Shown: positions 8,411 to 18,558, counted from the stretch's first letter. The stretch: DNA of 64,000 nucleotides from Arsenicicoccus piscis (GCF_022568835.1 NZ_JAKZHV010000001.1:580587-644586), one strand, 5' to 3'. Numbers and translations are program-made. Notes: generated by a model not told the origin, from the sequence alone.

Positions 8411-8570
8411 GCCGAGCGGAGGACGTGGGGCCCGGCCCGAAGGGCCGTGGCGGGCCTGGCGGGAGCCGAGCGGGGGACGTGGGGCCCGGCCCGAAGGGCC
8501 GTGGCGGGCCTGGCGGGAGGCGCGAGCTGGCGAGCGCCGGATGGTAGGCCCGTAGGGCCGGGCCCCCACG
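8411..8570 (+). repeat. GC-rich palindromic repeat cluster (family also at 13565-13866)
   Basis: Two tandem 54-bp copies (8411-8464 and 8465-8518) share GGGGCCCGGCCCGAAGGGCC and GTGGCGGGCCTGGCGGGA almost perfectly. The cluster ends with GGCCCGTAGGGCCGGGCCCC (within 8547-8568), the inverse of the unit start, so the whole block can fold back on itself. The same core words recur in a 106-bp tandem array 5 kb away. It looks like a REP/BIME-like or MITE-like intergenic family. Confidence 0.8.
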
Positions 8571-8591
8571 ACCGCCGCGGACAAGGCCAGG

Positions 8592-9137
8592 TCAGGCGCG
8601 CTGCGAGCACCGGGACCGATAGGCGGCAGCGGCGACGCGGTTGCTGCAGGTGGTGGAGCAGAACCGGCGCGACCGGTTGCGGGACAGGTCGACGAGGACG
8701 CCGGAGCAGTCGTCGGCGGCGCAGCGCTTGAGCCGGTCGGTCTCGCCGGCGCGGACGAGGTCGACGAGGGCCATGGCGATCTCGACCTTCATGCGGGTGG
8801 CGAGCGGGGCGTCGGACGGCGTGGCGTGCAGGTGCCAGTCCCACCCGTCGTGGCGCACCAGCTGAGGCAGGGCGGCGGTGTCGACGAGCATGGCGTTGAC
8901 GGTGTCGACGAGCTCTTCGGTCGACAGGTCCCACAGGTGGCCGACGGGAGAGCGCAGCGACTGCACGGCGACGAGCTCGGCGCGGTCGTGGGCGCGGGTG
9001 CCGGAGTACTCGTTGTCGCGCACGAACTCGTCCAGGTCGGCCAGGGTCGCGAGGGCGTCGTCGGCTGGGTCGCGGGTGGTGTTGACCAGCGCGGCGGCGG
9101 CCTGCAGGGCCGACTCGGTGTCATGAGTGAACGGCAT
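8592..9137 (-). CDS. CGNR zinc-finger transcriptional regulator
   Basis: Predicted DNA-binding regulator of 181 residues. An ABATE-type helical ligand domain (about 1-125) precedes a C-terminal zinc finger with C139, C144, C160 and C164 (CAADDC ... FCSTTCSNRVAAAAYR), where SNRVAAAAYR stands for the CGNR recognition helix. Transcribed away from an EamA exporter gene, with a 23-bp palindrome and a promoter between them; CGNR regulators commonly control a neighbouring transporter. GGAG lies upstream of the ATG (9135-9137 on the reverse strand). The inducer is unknown. Confidence 0.88.
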   Translation of the reverse strand: MPFTHDTESALQAAAALVNTTRDPADDALATLADLDEFVRDNEYSGTRAHDRAELVAVQSLRSPVGHLWDLSTEELVDTVNAMLVDTAALPQLVRHDGWDWHLHATPSDAPLATRMKVEIAMALVDLVRAGETDRLKRCAADDCSGVLVDLSRNRSRRFCSTTCSNRVAAAAYRSRCSQRA

Positions 9138-9138
9138 T

Positions 9139-9168
9139 TTGACTCCTGACGGTCGGCGGGTCTACAGT
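9139..9168 (+). promoter_or_regulatory. Sigma-70-type promoter of the EamA gene
   Basis: TTGACT (9139-9144), 18 nt, TACAGT (9163-9168). Transcription would start near 9175, just before the palindrome at 9180-9202, so a repressor there would block the start. The -35 abuts the start of the divergent CGNR gene. Confidence 0.6.
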
Positions 9169-9179
9169 GGCGAGAGTAA

Positions 9180-9202
9180 TGAGCGTAACGCCGTTTCACT
9201 CA
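9180..9202 (+). promoter_or_regulatory. 23-bp palindromic operator
   Basis: The arms TGAGCGTAACG and CGTTTCACTCA pair at 9 of 11 positions around a central C. It sits at about +5 to +28 of the predicted transcript, between the CGNR regulator and the EamA exporter, and is the best candidate for the CGNR binding site. Confidence 0.55.
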
Positions 9203-9221
9203 TGATGTGTTCCCACCCGTC

Positions 9222-9246
9222 GTCGGGCCTCGTGCCCGGCTTTTTT
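9222..9246 (+). terminator. Intrinsic terminator or attenuator in the EamA leader
   Basis: A 7-bp stem GTCGGGC (9222-9228) / GCCCGGC (9234-9240) with a 5-nt loop is followed directly by six T residues (9241-9246). It lies between the predicted start site and the EamA ATG at 9322, so it would end most transcripts after about 70 nt unless read through. A short frame from 9202 overlaps it, which leaves room for translational attenuation. Confidence 0.6.
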
Positions 9247-9321
9247 CGTGCGCCGAACCCGGCCCGGAACGCCGCCCGAACGCCAGGCACGGAGCACACC
9301 TCGTCATCGTAGGAGGGTCGT

Positions 9322-10395
9322 ATGGCTGCCACCACCGTCACCGCGCACCGCGCATCGTTGTCTCCCCGCTCCGCCCTGAGGCGAGCCTCGACCAGCCGCC
9401 CGATGGCGACCGGGCTGCTGCTCGCGCTGGTCGCGAGCGCCTGCTTCAGCACGGCGGGCACGTTCGCGACCTCGCTGATCGACGCCGGGTGGAGCCCGGC
9501 GGCGGCCGTCACGGCCCGCATCGTCGGTGCCGCGCTGCTGCTCACCATCCCGGCCGTCCGCGCGCTGCGGGGTCGGTGGCGGCCGCTGCTCGCCGCCTGG
9601 CGCACGGTCGCGGGCTACGGCCTGCTCGCCGTCGCCGGTAGCCAGCTCGCGTACTTCATGGCCGTGAGCCAGCTGAGCGTGGGGGTGGCGCTGCTCATGG
9701 AGTACACCTCGCCCGTGCTCATCGTCGGATGGCTGTGGCTGCGCCACGGACACCGCCCGCGCCCGCTGACCCTGGCCGGCACCGGGCTGGCCGTGGCCGG
9801 GCTCGCCCTCGTGCTCGACGTGCTGCACGGCGTCTCGATCGGCGCGGTGGGCCTCGGCTGGGGTCTGATCGCCGCGCTGTGCTCGGCCGCCTACTTCCTG
9901 CTGAGCGCCAAGCCCCTCGAGGGCGTGCCGGCGCTCACCCTGGTCGGTGCGGGGATGTGGGTCGCGGCGGTCGTGCTCGGTGCCGCCTGCGCGCTCGGCT
10001 TCTTCCCGTTCGTCTGGTCCAGCGCTCCGGTGCACCTGCTCGGCGCGACGGTCCCTCCGCTGGTGCCGATCGCAGCCCTGGTCGTGCTGACGGCGGTCCT
10101 GTCCTACACGATCGGGCTGCTCGCCACCCGCCTGCTCGGCTCCAAGGTCAGCTCGTTCGTCTCGCTGAGCGAGGTGATCTTCGCGATCCTGTTCGCGTGG
10201 GTCGCCCTCGGCCAGCTCCCGGCCCCCACGCAGCTGCTCGGTGGGCTGCTCATCCTGCTCGGCGCCACAGCGGTCAAGGCGGACGAGGGTCGGGTCGCCG
10301 ACATCGCCGTAGACCCTGCCGCGGACCTTTCGTCCGCAGCCGAGCCGCCGCCCGCCGACGCGGCTGCCGCCCCCGCTCCGGCTTGCCGGGCGTGA
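9322..10395 (+). CDS. EamA/RhtA-family metabolite exporter
   Basis: Inner-membrane drug/metabolite transporter with two EamA repeats and about ten spans in 357 residues. The first repeat spans about 28-160 (ATGLLLALVASACFSTAG, then MEYTSPVLIVGWLW) and the second about 170-320 (SVGLGWGLIAALCSAAYF, LSEVIFAILFAWVALG). A polar N-terminal 25 residues and an Ala/Pro-rich cytoplasmic tail flank the core. AGGAGGG precedes the ATG at 9322. It is expressed away from the CGNR regulator across an operator and an attenuator-like hairpin, so it is probably induced by its substrate, possibly an amino acid or toxic metabolite. The substrate cannot be read from sequence. Confidence 0.88.
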   Translation: MAATTVTAHRASLSPRSALRRASTSRPMATGLLLALVASACFSTAGTFATSLIDAGWSPAAAVTARIVGAALLLTIPAVRALRGRWRPLLAAWRTVAGYGLLAVAGSQLAYFMAVSQLSVGVALLMEYTSPVLIVGWLWLRHGHRPRPLTLAGTGLAVAGLALVLDVLHGVSIGAVGLGWGLIAALCSAAYFLLSAKPLEGVPALTLVGAGMWVAAVVLGAACALGFFPFVWSSAPVHLLGATVPPLVPIAALVVLTAVLSYTIGLLATRLLGSKVSSFVSLSEVIFAILFAWVALGQLPAPTQLLGGLLILLGATAVKADEGRVADIAVDPAADLSSAAEPPPADAAAAPAPACRA

Positions 10396-10417
10396 CCGGG
10401 AGCGGCAGCCTGAGCGG

Positions 10418-10855
10418 GTGACCCGCACCTATCCGTTCGCCCAGGTCGACGTCTTCGCCGCGCGTGCCCTGAGCGGCAACCCGCTCGCGGTGGTCTTCGA
10501 CGCCGAAACGCTCGACGACGACGAGATGGCTCGGCGCACGTGTGGCGCACGCACACCGGGAGCACGGCGCGCGAGGTCGTCCAGGAGTGCGGCGCCGGCC
10601 TGGTCAGGGTGCGGGTGGACGCCGACGGCGCCCTGGCGTTCGGGCGACAACGTGCCCGAGGACCCGGTCACGGGCTCGCTGAACGCCGCGATCGCGCAGT
10701 GGCTCACCGCGAAAGGCCTTGTGCCCCAGCGCTACTCGGCACAGCAGGACAGGATGCTCGGGCGCTGCGGAAAGATCCGGGTCGAGGTCGACGAGGGCAC
10801 CGTCTGGATCGGCGGCCCCGTGCACGACCGGGTGCGGGGCACGGTCACCCTCTGA
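10418..10855 (+). pseudogene. Remnant of a PhzF-family isomerase
   Basis: Three separate pieces of a PhzF protein remain. Residues 1-40 (YPFAQVDVFAARALSGNPLA) are in the first frame. A middle piece, EVVQECGAGLVRVRV, lies in another frame at about 10540-10640. The C-terminal piece PEDPVTGSLNAAIAQWL to the end is back in the first frame. An intact family member has about 280 residues; the open frame here has 145, so most of the middle is deleted and two frame changes exist. The active-site glutamate region after the N-terminal piece is gone. Starts 22 nt after the EamA gene and may once have been co-transcribed with it. Confidence 0.82.
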
Positions 10856-11010
10856 GCGGAGGTGTCCGTAAATCTGTCGGCTCAGGACCTTCCCGGCGCG
10901 ACTCAGCGCGTCTACAGTGACCTCACCCATCTACGGTGTGCGCTGAAGCTCACGGTGCGCATCGAGGCTGCGGGACCACGCTCACTGGTCCCCTTCCCCT
11001 GAGGAGCACC

Positions 11011-13305
11011 ATGATCCGACGTATCGTCGGGCTGGCCTCCGGTGCCGCCATCGTGGCGTCACTGACGGCCATTCCAGTTTCGCTCTCCGCCTCGGCAGCC
11101 CCCTCGGTCGACACCCCCGACCCCGCGGTGCAGCAGTCGGCCAAGGTCGACGACAAGTCCCACCCGCTCGGCGACAAGCAGCGCGCCCTGCGTCAGCGCG
11201 CTGTAGACCAGCTGGTCGCCGGGACCGCCGACGTCACCTCCACGGCCGGTGGCGGCAAGACCGTCCGGGTCGGCAAGGGCCAGTACGTCCAGCTGGGCGT
11301 CAACCGCGAGGAGTCGATCTTCACGATCCTCGCCGAGTTCGGCACCCAGACCAAGCCGGCCCAGGGAGGGACGCCGGGGCCGCTGCACAACCAGATCCCG
11401 GAGCCGGTGCGCTCGCCCATCACCTCCCCCGACTATGACAACTCGACCATCTGGCAGGCCGACTACAACCGCGCCCACTACACGGACCTGATGTTCGGGG
11501 CGACCAACTCGTTCAAGGACTTCTACCTCAAGCAGTCCAACGGCCGCTTCCTCGCCAAGGGCGACGTCTCCGACTGGGTCAAGCTGCCCTACAACGAGGC
11601 TCGCTACGGCCACAACCCGGTCGCGGGCGACGGCACGAGCGAGGGCGAGGGCTACTGGTCCTTCGTCGGCGACACCGCCACGGCCTGGTACAACGCTCAG
11701 AAGGCCGCCGGCAAGAGCGACGCCGACATCAAGGCCTACCTCGCGCAGTTCGACACTGTGGACCGCTACGACTACGACCAGGACGGCAACTTCAACGAGC
11801 CGGACGGCTACATCGACCACTTCCAGGCGATCCACGCCGGTGAGGGCGAGGAGGCCGGCGGCGGCGCCGAGGGCGAGGACGCCATCTGGTCGCACCGCTG
11901 GTACGCCTACCCCAACGGTGCCGGAAGCCAGGGCCCCGCGTTCAACAAGCAAGGTGGCGTCCAGCTCGGCAACAGCGGCATCTGGATCGGTGACTACACC
12001 ACCGAGCCGGAGAACGGCGGGCTCGGCGTCTTCACCCACGAGTTCGGTCACGACCTCGGCCTGCCGGACCTCTACGACACCGCCGGCGGCGACAACGGCA
12101 CCGGCTTCTGGACGCTCATGAGCGCCGGGTCGTGGCTCAACAACGGCACCGTCGACATCGGCTCCGAGCCCGGCTACATGGGCCCGTGGGAGAAGCTCCA
12201 GCTCGGCTGGCTCGACTACCAGACCGTCCAGCACGGCGCCGCCACGCAGGTCAAGCTCGGCCCGGCCGACCTGACCGGCAAGATGCCGCAGGCGATCCTG
12301 GTCAACCTGCCGCCCGTCCAGAAGGTCACCAACCTGCCGGCGCCGCACTCCGGCGCCAACCAGTGGTGGAGCGGCTCGGCGGACGACATGAACAACTCGC
12401 TGAACCGTGAGATCGACCTCACGGGTGCGACGTCCGGCTCGGTGTCGGCCTGGTTGAACTACGAGATCGAGAACGGCTACGACTTCCTCAAGGCCGAGGT
12501 CTCCGCCGACAACGGCGCCTCCTGGCAGGCGCTCAACCCGGTGATCACCGGCTCGTCCAAGGGCGCGTGGGTCCAGAAGTCGTGGGACCTCGGCGCGTAC
12601 GCGGGCAAGAAGGTCCAGTTCCGCTTCCACGCGACCTCGGACGGTGGCGTGCACCTGCGCGGCGCCCTGATCGACGACATCGCGACGACCGTCGGCACCA
12701 CCACGACGGTCGACGACGTCGAGTCCGCGACCTCCGCCTGGACGGCGCACGGTTTCCTGCGCGTCGGTGCGTCCTACTCCGAGGCCAAGCCCAACTACTA
12801 CCTCGCCGAGAACCGCACCTACAACGGCTACGACCAGTTCCTCAAGACCGGCCCCTACAACTTCGGCTGGGCCACCACGCAGCCGAAGCGGGTCGAGCGG
12901 TTCCCCTACCAGAACGGTCTGCTGGTCTGGTACGTCAACGGGCTCTACAGCGACAACAACACCACCGCCCACCCCGGTGGCGGCCTGACGCTGCCCGTCG
13001 ATGCCCGCCCGGCGCCGATCGTCTTCCCCGACGGTCGACTGCTGGGCAACCGCCGTCAGCCCTTCGACGCGACGTTCGGTCAGGAGGCCACCGACCCGGT
13101 GACCTTCCACCGCAACGGCGCTGCGGTCAACGTCCCGTCGCAGCGGGCCATCCCGGTCTTCGACGACTCCGACGTCAACCGCTACTGGTCCGCCGCCAAC
13201 CCGCTGTCGTCCACCAAGGTGGCCGGCTCCGGCACCCGCCTCGAGGTCGTCTCGACCTCCAAGCAGGGCGACTCCATGCAGGTGCGCGTCTCCTTCACGA
13301 AGTAG
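11011..13305 (+). CDS. Secreted M6 metalloprotease (immune inhibitor A-like)
   Basis: Extracellular zinc protease of 764 residues. An N-terminal signal peptide (MIRRIVGLASGAAIVASLTA, cleavage after Ala-rich ASAA) is followed by a propeptide to about 110, then the M6 catalytic domain with THEFGHDLGLPD (H343, E344, H347) and a Met-turn-like LMSAGSW. The second half holds the beta-rich domains of immune inhibitor A proteins, with Ca2+-type acidic loops (YDYDQDGNFNEPDGY). The ATG at 11011 follows GAGGAG; a -10-like TACAGT at 10913-10918 gives an 85-nt leader. A strong terminator follows at 13349. Probably a nutrient-acquisition or virulence-type protease; targets unknown. Confidence 0.93.
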   Translation: MIRRIVGLASGAAIVASLTAIPVSLSASAAPSVDTPDPAVQQSAKVDDKSHPLGDKQRALRQRAVDQLVAGTADVTSTAGGGKTVRVGKGQYVQLGVNREESIFTILAEFGTQTKPAQGGTPGPLHNQIPEPVRSPITSPDYDNSTIWQADYNRAHYTDLMFGATNSFKDFYLKQSNGRFLAKGDVSDWVKLPYNEARYGHNPVAGDGTSEGEGYWSFVGDTATAWYNAQKAAGKSDADIKAYLAQFDTVDRYDYDQDGNFNEPDGYIDHFQAIHAGEGEEAGGGAEGEDAIWSHRWYAYPNGAGSQGPAFNKQGGVQLGNSGIWIGDYTTEPENGGLGVFTHEFGHDLGLPDLYDTAGGDNGTGFWTLMSAGSWLNNGTVDIGSEPGYMGPWEKLQLGWLDYQTVQHGAATQVKLGPADLTGKMPQAILVNLPPVQKVTNLPAPHSGANQWWSGSADDMNNSLNREIDLTGATSGSVSAWLNYEIENGYDFLKAEVSADNGASWQALNPVITGSSKGAWVQKSWDLGAYAGKKVQFRFHATSDGGVHLRGALIDDIATTVGTTTTVDDVESATSAWTAHGFLRVGASYSEAKPNYYLAENRTYNGYDQFLKTGPYNFGWATTQPKRVERFPYQNGLLVWYVNGLYSDNNTTAHPGGGLTLPVDARPAPIVFPDGRLLGNRRQPFDATFGQEATDPVTFHRNGAAVNVPSQRAIPVFDDSDVNRYWSAANPLSSTKVAGSGTRLEVVSTSKQGDSMQVRVSFTK

Positions 13306-13348
13306 CACGCGTCCGTAGATCGCATCCCGCAGATCGCAGCACGCGCTC

Positions 13349-13383
13349 GTTGCCCCGGTCCCCCTCGCGGGGGCCGGGGCAAC
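13349..13383 (+). terminator. Hairpin terminator of the protease gene
   Basis: GTTGCCCCGGTCCCC (13349-13363) pairs with GGGGGCCGGGGCAAC (13369-13383) over 15 positions, one of them G-T, with loop CTCGC. It lies 44 nt after the stop. There is no T tract, as is usual in such GC-rich genomes. Confidence 0.75.
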
Positions 13384-13456
13384 GGCGTTGTGGGGGCCGG
13401 TCGGGCGGTCGTCGGGGCTGCGGGCGTGGGGGCGCTGGGCCTCAGGCAGCGAGACC

Positions 13457-13500
13457 GCAGATGTCGGACACAGCATCGGCGTGTCGTGTCCGACATCTGC
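13457..13500 (+). repeat. Perfect 15-bp inverted repeat
   Basis: GCAGATGTCGGACAC (13457-13471) and its exact complement (13486-13500) flank a 14-nt loop. It is far from a T tract and 75 nt after the protease terminator. It may be a second terminator or a small mobile hairpin element; compare the 62-bp hairpins at 17855 and 18141. Confidence 0.65.
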
Positions 13501-13564
13501 AGTGTCAACGGGGACGCGAGCGTGCCGAGGGGTTCCAGGTCGCTGAGCGGGGCCGAGGAGGCGG

Positions 13565-13866
13565 GTGGGGGCCCGCCCGTAGGGCCGTGGCGGGCCTGGC
13601 GGGAGGCACGAGCGTGCGAGTGCCGGATGGTAGGCCCGAAGGGCCGGGCCCAGGTCGACGAGCGGGGGGTGTGGGGCCCCGCCCGTAGGGCCGTGGCGGG
13701 CCTGGCGGGAGGCGCGAGCGTGCGAGTGCCGGATGGTAGGCCCGAAGGGCCGGGCCCAGGTCGACGAGCGGGGGGTGTGGGGCCCCGCCCGTAGGGCCGT
13801 GGCGGGCCTGGCGGGAGGCGCGAGCGTGCGAGTGCCGGATGGTAGGCCCGAAGGGCGGGGCTCCAC
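13565..13866 (+). repeat. Three tandem 106-bp GC-rich palindromic units
   Basis: Units begin with GTGGGG at 13565, 13671 and 13777, an exact 106-bp period. Each unit contains GCCCGTAGGGCCGTGGCGGG and later GGTAGGCCCGAAGGGC, which are inverted relative to each other, so each unit folds. The first and last units diverge at their outer edges (last diverges after about 13857). The core words match the 8411-8570 cluster. Confidence 0.9.
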
Positions 13867-13923
13867 GCACCCCGCGCCCCAGCACCCCACGCCAAAGCAC
13901 CCCGCGCCCCGGCACCCCGCGAC

Positions 13924-14643
13924 TTAGGCTTGGGCGCTCGCAGGCAGTAGAACGTCCTCGAGCAGGTAGGCCGCGGCGGCCTCGGCGTGGGTGCGCATCG
14001 AGTCGATCAGCGGCACGGGGCTGTCCTGGGGGCGCACCAGCAGCTCGATCTCGGTGCAGGCCAGCACGATCGCCTCGGCGCCTTGGGCGACCAGCCCCTC
14101 GATTACCTGCCGGTAGACCGTGCGGGACTCCTCGCGCACGATCCCTTGGGTCAGCTCGCCGAAGATGATCTGGTCCACCACCGCGTGGGTGGAGGGATGG
14201 GGCGCGATGGCTCGGATCCCCTGGCGCGCAAGGCGATCGGCGTAGAAGCTCTCGCCCATCACCCAGCTCGTCCCGAGGATGCCGACGGTCGAGATGCCCC
14301 GCCGCTGAGCCTCGGCGCCGACGGCGTCGGCGATGTGCAGCAACGGCACGTCGACCGCCGCCTCGACGGCGGGAGCGACCTTGTGCATGAGGTTGGTGCC
14401 GATCAGGAGCAGGTCGACACCGGCCGCCACCAGACGACGACCGCTCTGCGCCAGGCGCTCGCCGGCCCCCACCCAGTCCTCGGCGATCTGGAACTCGCGG
14501 ATCTCGTCGAAGTCCATGGAGTCCAGCACGACTCGCGCGCTGTGCAGTCCGCCGAGCGTGGCGGCCACCCGCTCGTTGATGACGCGGTAGTACTCGATGC
14601 TGGAGTGCCAGCTCATGCCGCCGATCAGGCCGATGGTCCTCAT
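13924..14643 (-). CDS. Aspartate/glutamate racemase family protein
   Basis: Cofactor-independent amino-acid racemase of 239 residues. It has GLIGGMSWHSSIEYYR at the N-terminus, IGTNLMHKVAP with Thr83 in the place of the first catalytic thiol, and ACTEIELL with Cys196 as the second. The Thr/Cys pair is the arrangement described for E. coli YgeA (L-Asp/Glu-specific racemase, Thr83/Cys197), so the same mechanism is plausible. The start codon is the ATG at 14641-14643 of the reverse strand; the longer open frame upstream is unlikely. Divergent from a LysR regulator 126 nt away, which may control it. D-amino-acid supply or scavenging is the likely role. Confidence 0.9.
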   Translation of the reverse strand: MRTIGLIGGMSWHSSIEYYRVINERVAATLGGLHSARVVLDSMDFDEIREFQIAEDWVGAGERLAQSGRRLVAAGVDLLLIGTNLMHKVAPAVEAAVDVPLLHIADAVGAEAQRRGISTVGILGTSWVMGESFYADRLARQGIRAIAPHPSTHAVVDQIIFGELTQGIVREESRTVYRQVIEGLVAQGAEAIVLACTEIELLVRPQDSPVPLIDSMRTHAEAAAAYLLEDVLLPASAQA

Positions 14644-14769
14644 GCCTCGATCCTGGCGGGTCCGTCGGCCGGCCGGAAGCCCCGACTTGCTTGCACAGGC
14701 CATAAGCCAGGCTTTGACCCTGAGGTTCATCTACCTTCTAATCCTTGAGGTCGTGTCACACTGACGACC

Positions 14770-15671
14770 ATGGACCCTCGGCGGCTGCTCATCTTCCGCA
14801 CGGTCGCCCGAGCCGGGTCGATCAGTGCCGGCGCGCGCGAGCTGGGCTGGACCCAGCCGGCGGTCAGCCAGCACCTGCAGGCCCTCGAGCGCGAGGTCGG
14901 GTCGGCGCTGCTGGTCCGCGGCTCGGGTGGGGTGACCCTGACCGAGCCCGGTCGCGCCCTGCTCGCCCATGCCGACGCGGTGGCGTCCCGGCTGCAGGTG
15001 GCGGCCGCCGAGCTCGCCGACCTCGCCCAGCTGCGCGCGGGCACGGTGCGACTCGCGGCGTTCCCCTCCGGTGCCGCCGTGCGGGTGCCGCCGGCGCTGG
15101 AACGCCTGCGGCGGATCTACCCGGGGGTGGTGGTGCACCTCACCGAGGCCGAGCCGCCCGAGGCTCTGGACGCGGTCCGTGCCGGGGACGTCGACGTGGC
15201 GCTGGTGTTCGGCTACGACGACGACGTCGCCGCGGACACCGATCTCGTGCTCGTCCCCGCCGGAGGCGACCGGTCGATGCTGGTGCTGCCGCGCGAGCAC
15301 CAGCTGGCGACCAGGCGGCGGCCGAGCCTACGCGCGCTGCGTTCGGCGGAGTGGATCGCGGGCTGCGAGCGCTGCCGAGCGCATCTGCTGCGCTCTTGTG
15401 CCGCAGCGGGATTCGAGCCGGACGTCCGGCACGAGAGCGACGACTACGTGGTCGTGCAGAACCTCGTGGCGCACGGGCTCGGGGTGTCGCTGCTGCCGCG
15501 CACGGCGCTCGACGCCTTCCAGCACCCCGAGGTGCACGTGACGGCCGTCGAGGGCGTGAGCCCGCGCCAGCTCTACCTCGCGCACCGACCGGGGGCCGAC
15601 GCCGTGCCGGCCGTCGCGGCGGTGCTCAGCCAGCTCGTCGCGTTCGGCACCCCCTCCGCGGCCAGACGCGC

Positions 15672-15696
<25 letters not shown>
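14770..15696 (+). CDS. LysR-family transcriptional regulator
   Basis: 308 residues: an N-terminal winged helix-turn-helix (about 3-62, ARELGWTQPAVSQHLQALE) and a periplasmic-binding-protein-like effector domain (about 90-300). CACACT (14757-14762) ends seven bases before the ATG, so the message is probably leaderless. In the divergent spacer AAGCC-A-GGCTT (14704-14714) is a perfect small palindrome that could be part of its site. The 3' end overlaps nadE by 25 bp (convergent). By the usual rule it would regulate the divergent racemase. Confidence 0.92.
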
Positions 15697-17720
<2,024 letters not shown>

Positions 17721-17854
17721 GGCGCAAGCATCGCACCTTCGTCCGCGCCACCAGTGGTAGCGCGGGGCCGGCGCCCAGGCGGGGATGGCGGACAGAACGG
17801 GCAGACGGGAAACCGGCCAGCGACACGGCACCGAGAGCCAGGGCCAGCCGTCGA

Positions 17855-17916
17855 CCCAACACAGTGGCAGTCTGCTGGTCACATCTGACGTGCAGACCGC
17901 CACTGTCTTGCCCAGG
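17855..17916 (+). repeat. 62-bp hairpin repeat, copy 1
   Basis: Contains ACAGTGGCAGTCTGC and GCAGACCGCCACTGT, which pair at 14 of 15 positions around a 16-nt loop. Identical to the copy at 18141-18202 at all but one position (TGG versus TCG in the loop). Confidence 0.85.
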
Positions 17917-18140
17917 ACGTGGAGACACCGCCGCTGCGCACCCCCGACACCTCGACACCGACGTCGACACGGCAGTTGACCACCGACACGGCACCTGCGC
18001 ACGCCCGACCGGCCGACACGGCAGCTAGCCACCGAAACGGCTGTTGCAGCGGACATCTCAGTGCCGAAGTGCCATCTCGACGGGGCGGGCGTCACCAACC
18101 GCCATCTCGAGCCGCCAGCAGAAACCCGGACAGGTGCCGC

Positions 18141-18202
18141 CCCAACACAGTGGCAGTCTGCTCGTCACATCTGACGTGCAGACCGCCACTGTCTTGCCCA
18201 GG
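18141..18202 (+). repeat. 62-bp hairpin repeat, copy 2
   Basis: Same orientation as copy 1 and one mismatch from it. The conserved ends CCCAACACAGTGG and CTTGCCCAGG extend beyond the stem, which argues for a defined element, not a chance hairpin. No target duplication is obvious. Confidence 0.85.
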
Positions 18203-18549
18203 CGGAGGAGACCCTGCCGGGCTCGGGACGGAACGGGCGGACGGGACAAACGGCCGTCCGAGGGACAAGCCGCCAGCGCGCCGATCACCTTCTGTGATGA
18301 TCGCAAATCATTGCGTGACGACATTGCCTGAATGCCGCACCCTCTTCCGGAAAGAGTCGGACAAAGGTGCAGATCAAAGCGTTCGTCAACGCTGAGTAAT
18401 GACTCCTGACGAACCGTGAAAGGGCCCGTCTCATCGGTCGTTCCCGACGCCTTTTCCCTGCCACCGACCCGGCCAAGAAGCCATGCTCGAAGAGCCGACG
18501 GACTTCCGCTCACCAACGGAGGCGAGCAGGGTGCGACGGCGACGGACTG

Positions 18550-18558
18550 CTCGGTCCG
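18550..18558 (+). repeat. Target-site duplication, left copy
   Basis: CTCGGTCCG stands immediately outside the left inverted repeat of the IS and is repeated exactly at 20011-20019. Confidence 0.85.

Larger units (their letters stand above)
8234..8591 (+). other. Non-coding spacer holding repeats
   Basis: No gene is supported. The first 90 bases show nothing distinctive, then comes a long imperfect hairpin (8325-8383) and a GC-rich palindromic repeat cluster (8411-8570). Open frames across the repeats translate to low-complexity Gly/Arg/Pro peptides and are judged spurious. Confidence 0.7.
13306..13923 (+). other. Non-coding spacer with terminator, hairpin and tandem repeats
   Basis: Between the protease and the racemase no gene is supported. 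It holds a terminator (13349), a perfect hairpin (13457-13500), a 106-bp tandem array (13565-13866) and, at 13860-13922, a run of CACCCCGCGCCCC-like words. The open frames over the array on both strands are by-products of the repeat. Confidence 0.7.
17721..18558 (+). other. Non-coding, repeat-bearing spacer upstream of the IS
   Basis: No gene is supported over 840 bases. Two 62-bp hairpin copies lie at 17855 and 18141. Between them the word CCGACACGGCA recurs in degraded form and CCATCTCGA occurs twice. From about 18280 the sequence is less GC-rich and has several small hairpins, for example GCGTT-CGTC-AACGC near 18379-18392. This last part may be the original promoter and leader of the gene now at 20159. 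Confidence 0.55.

Noticed and set aside
13182..13927. Open frames over the 106-bp repeat array on both strands
   Set aside because: They translate the repeat itself into periodic peptides (PDGRPEGPGP and similar) with no start signal or family; treated as non-coding.
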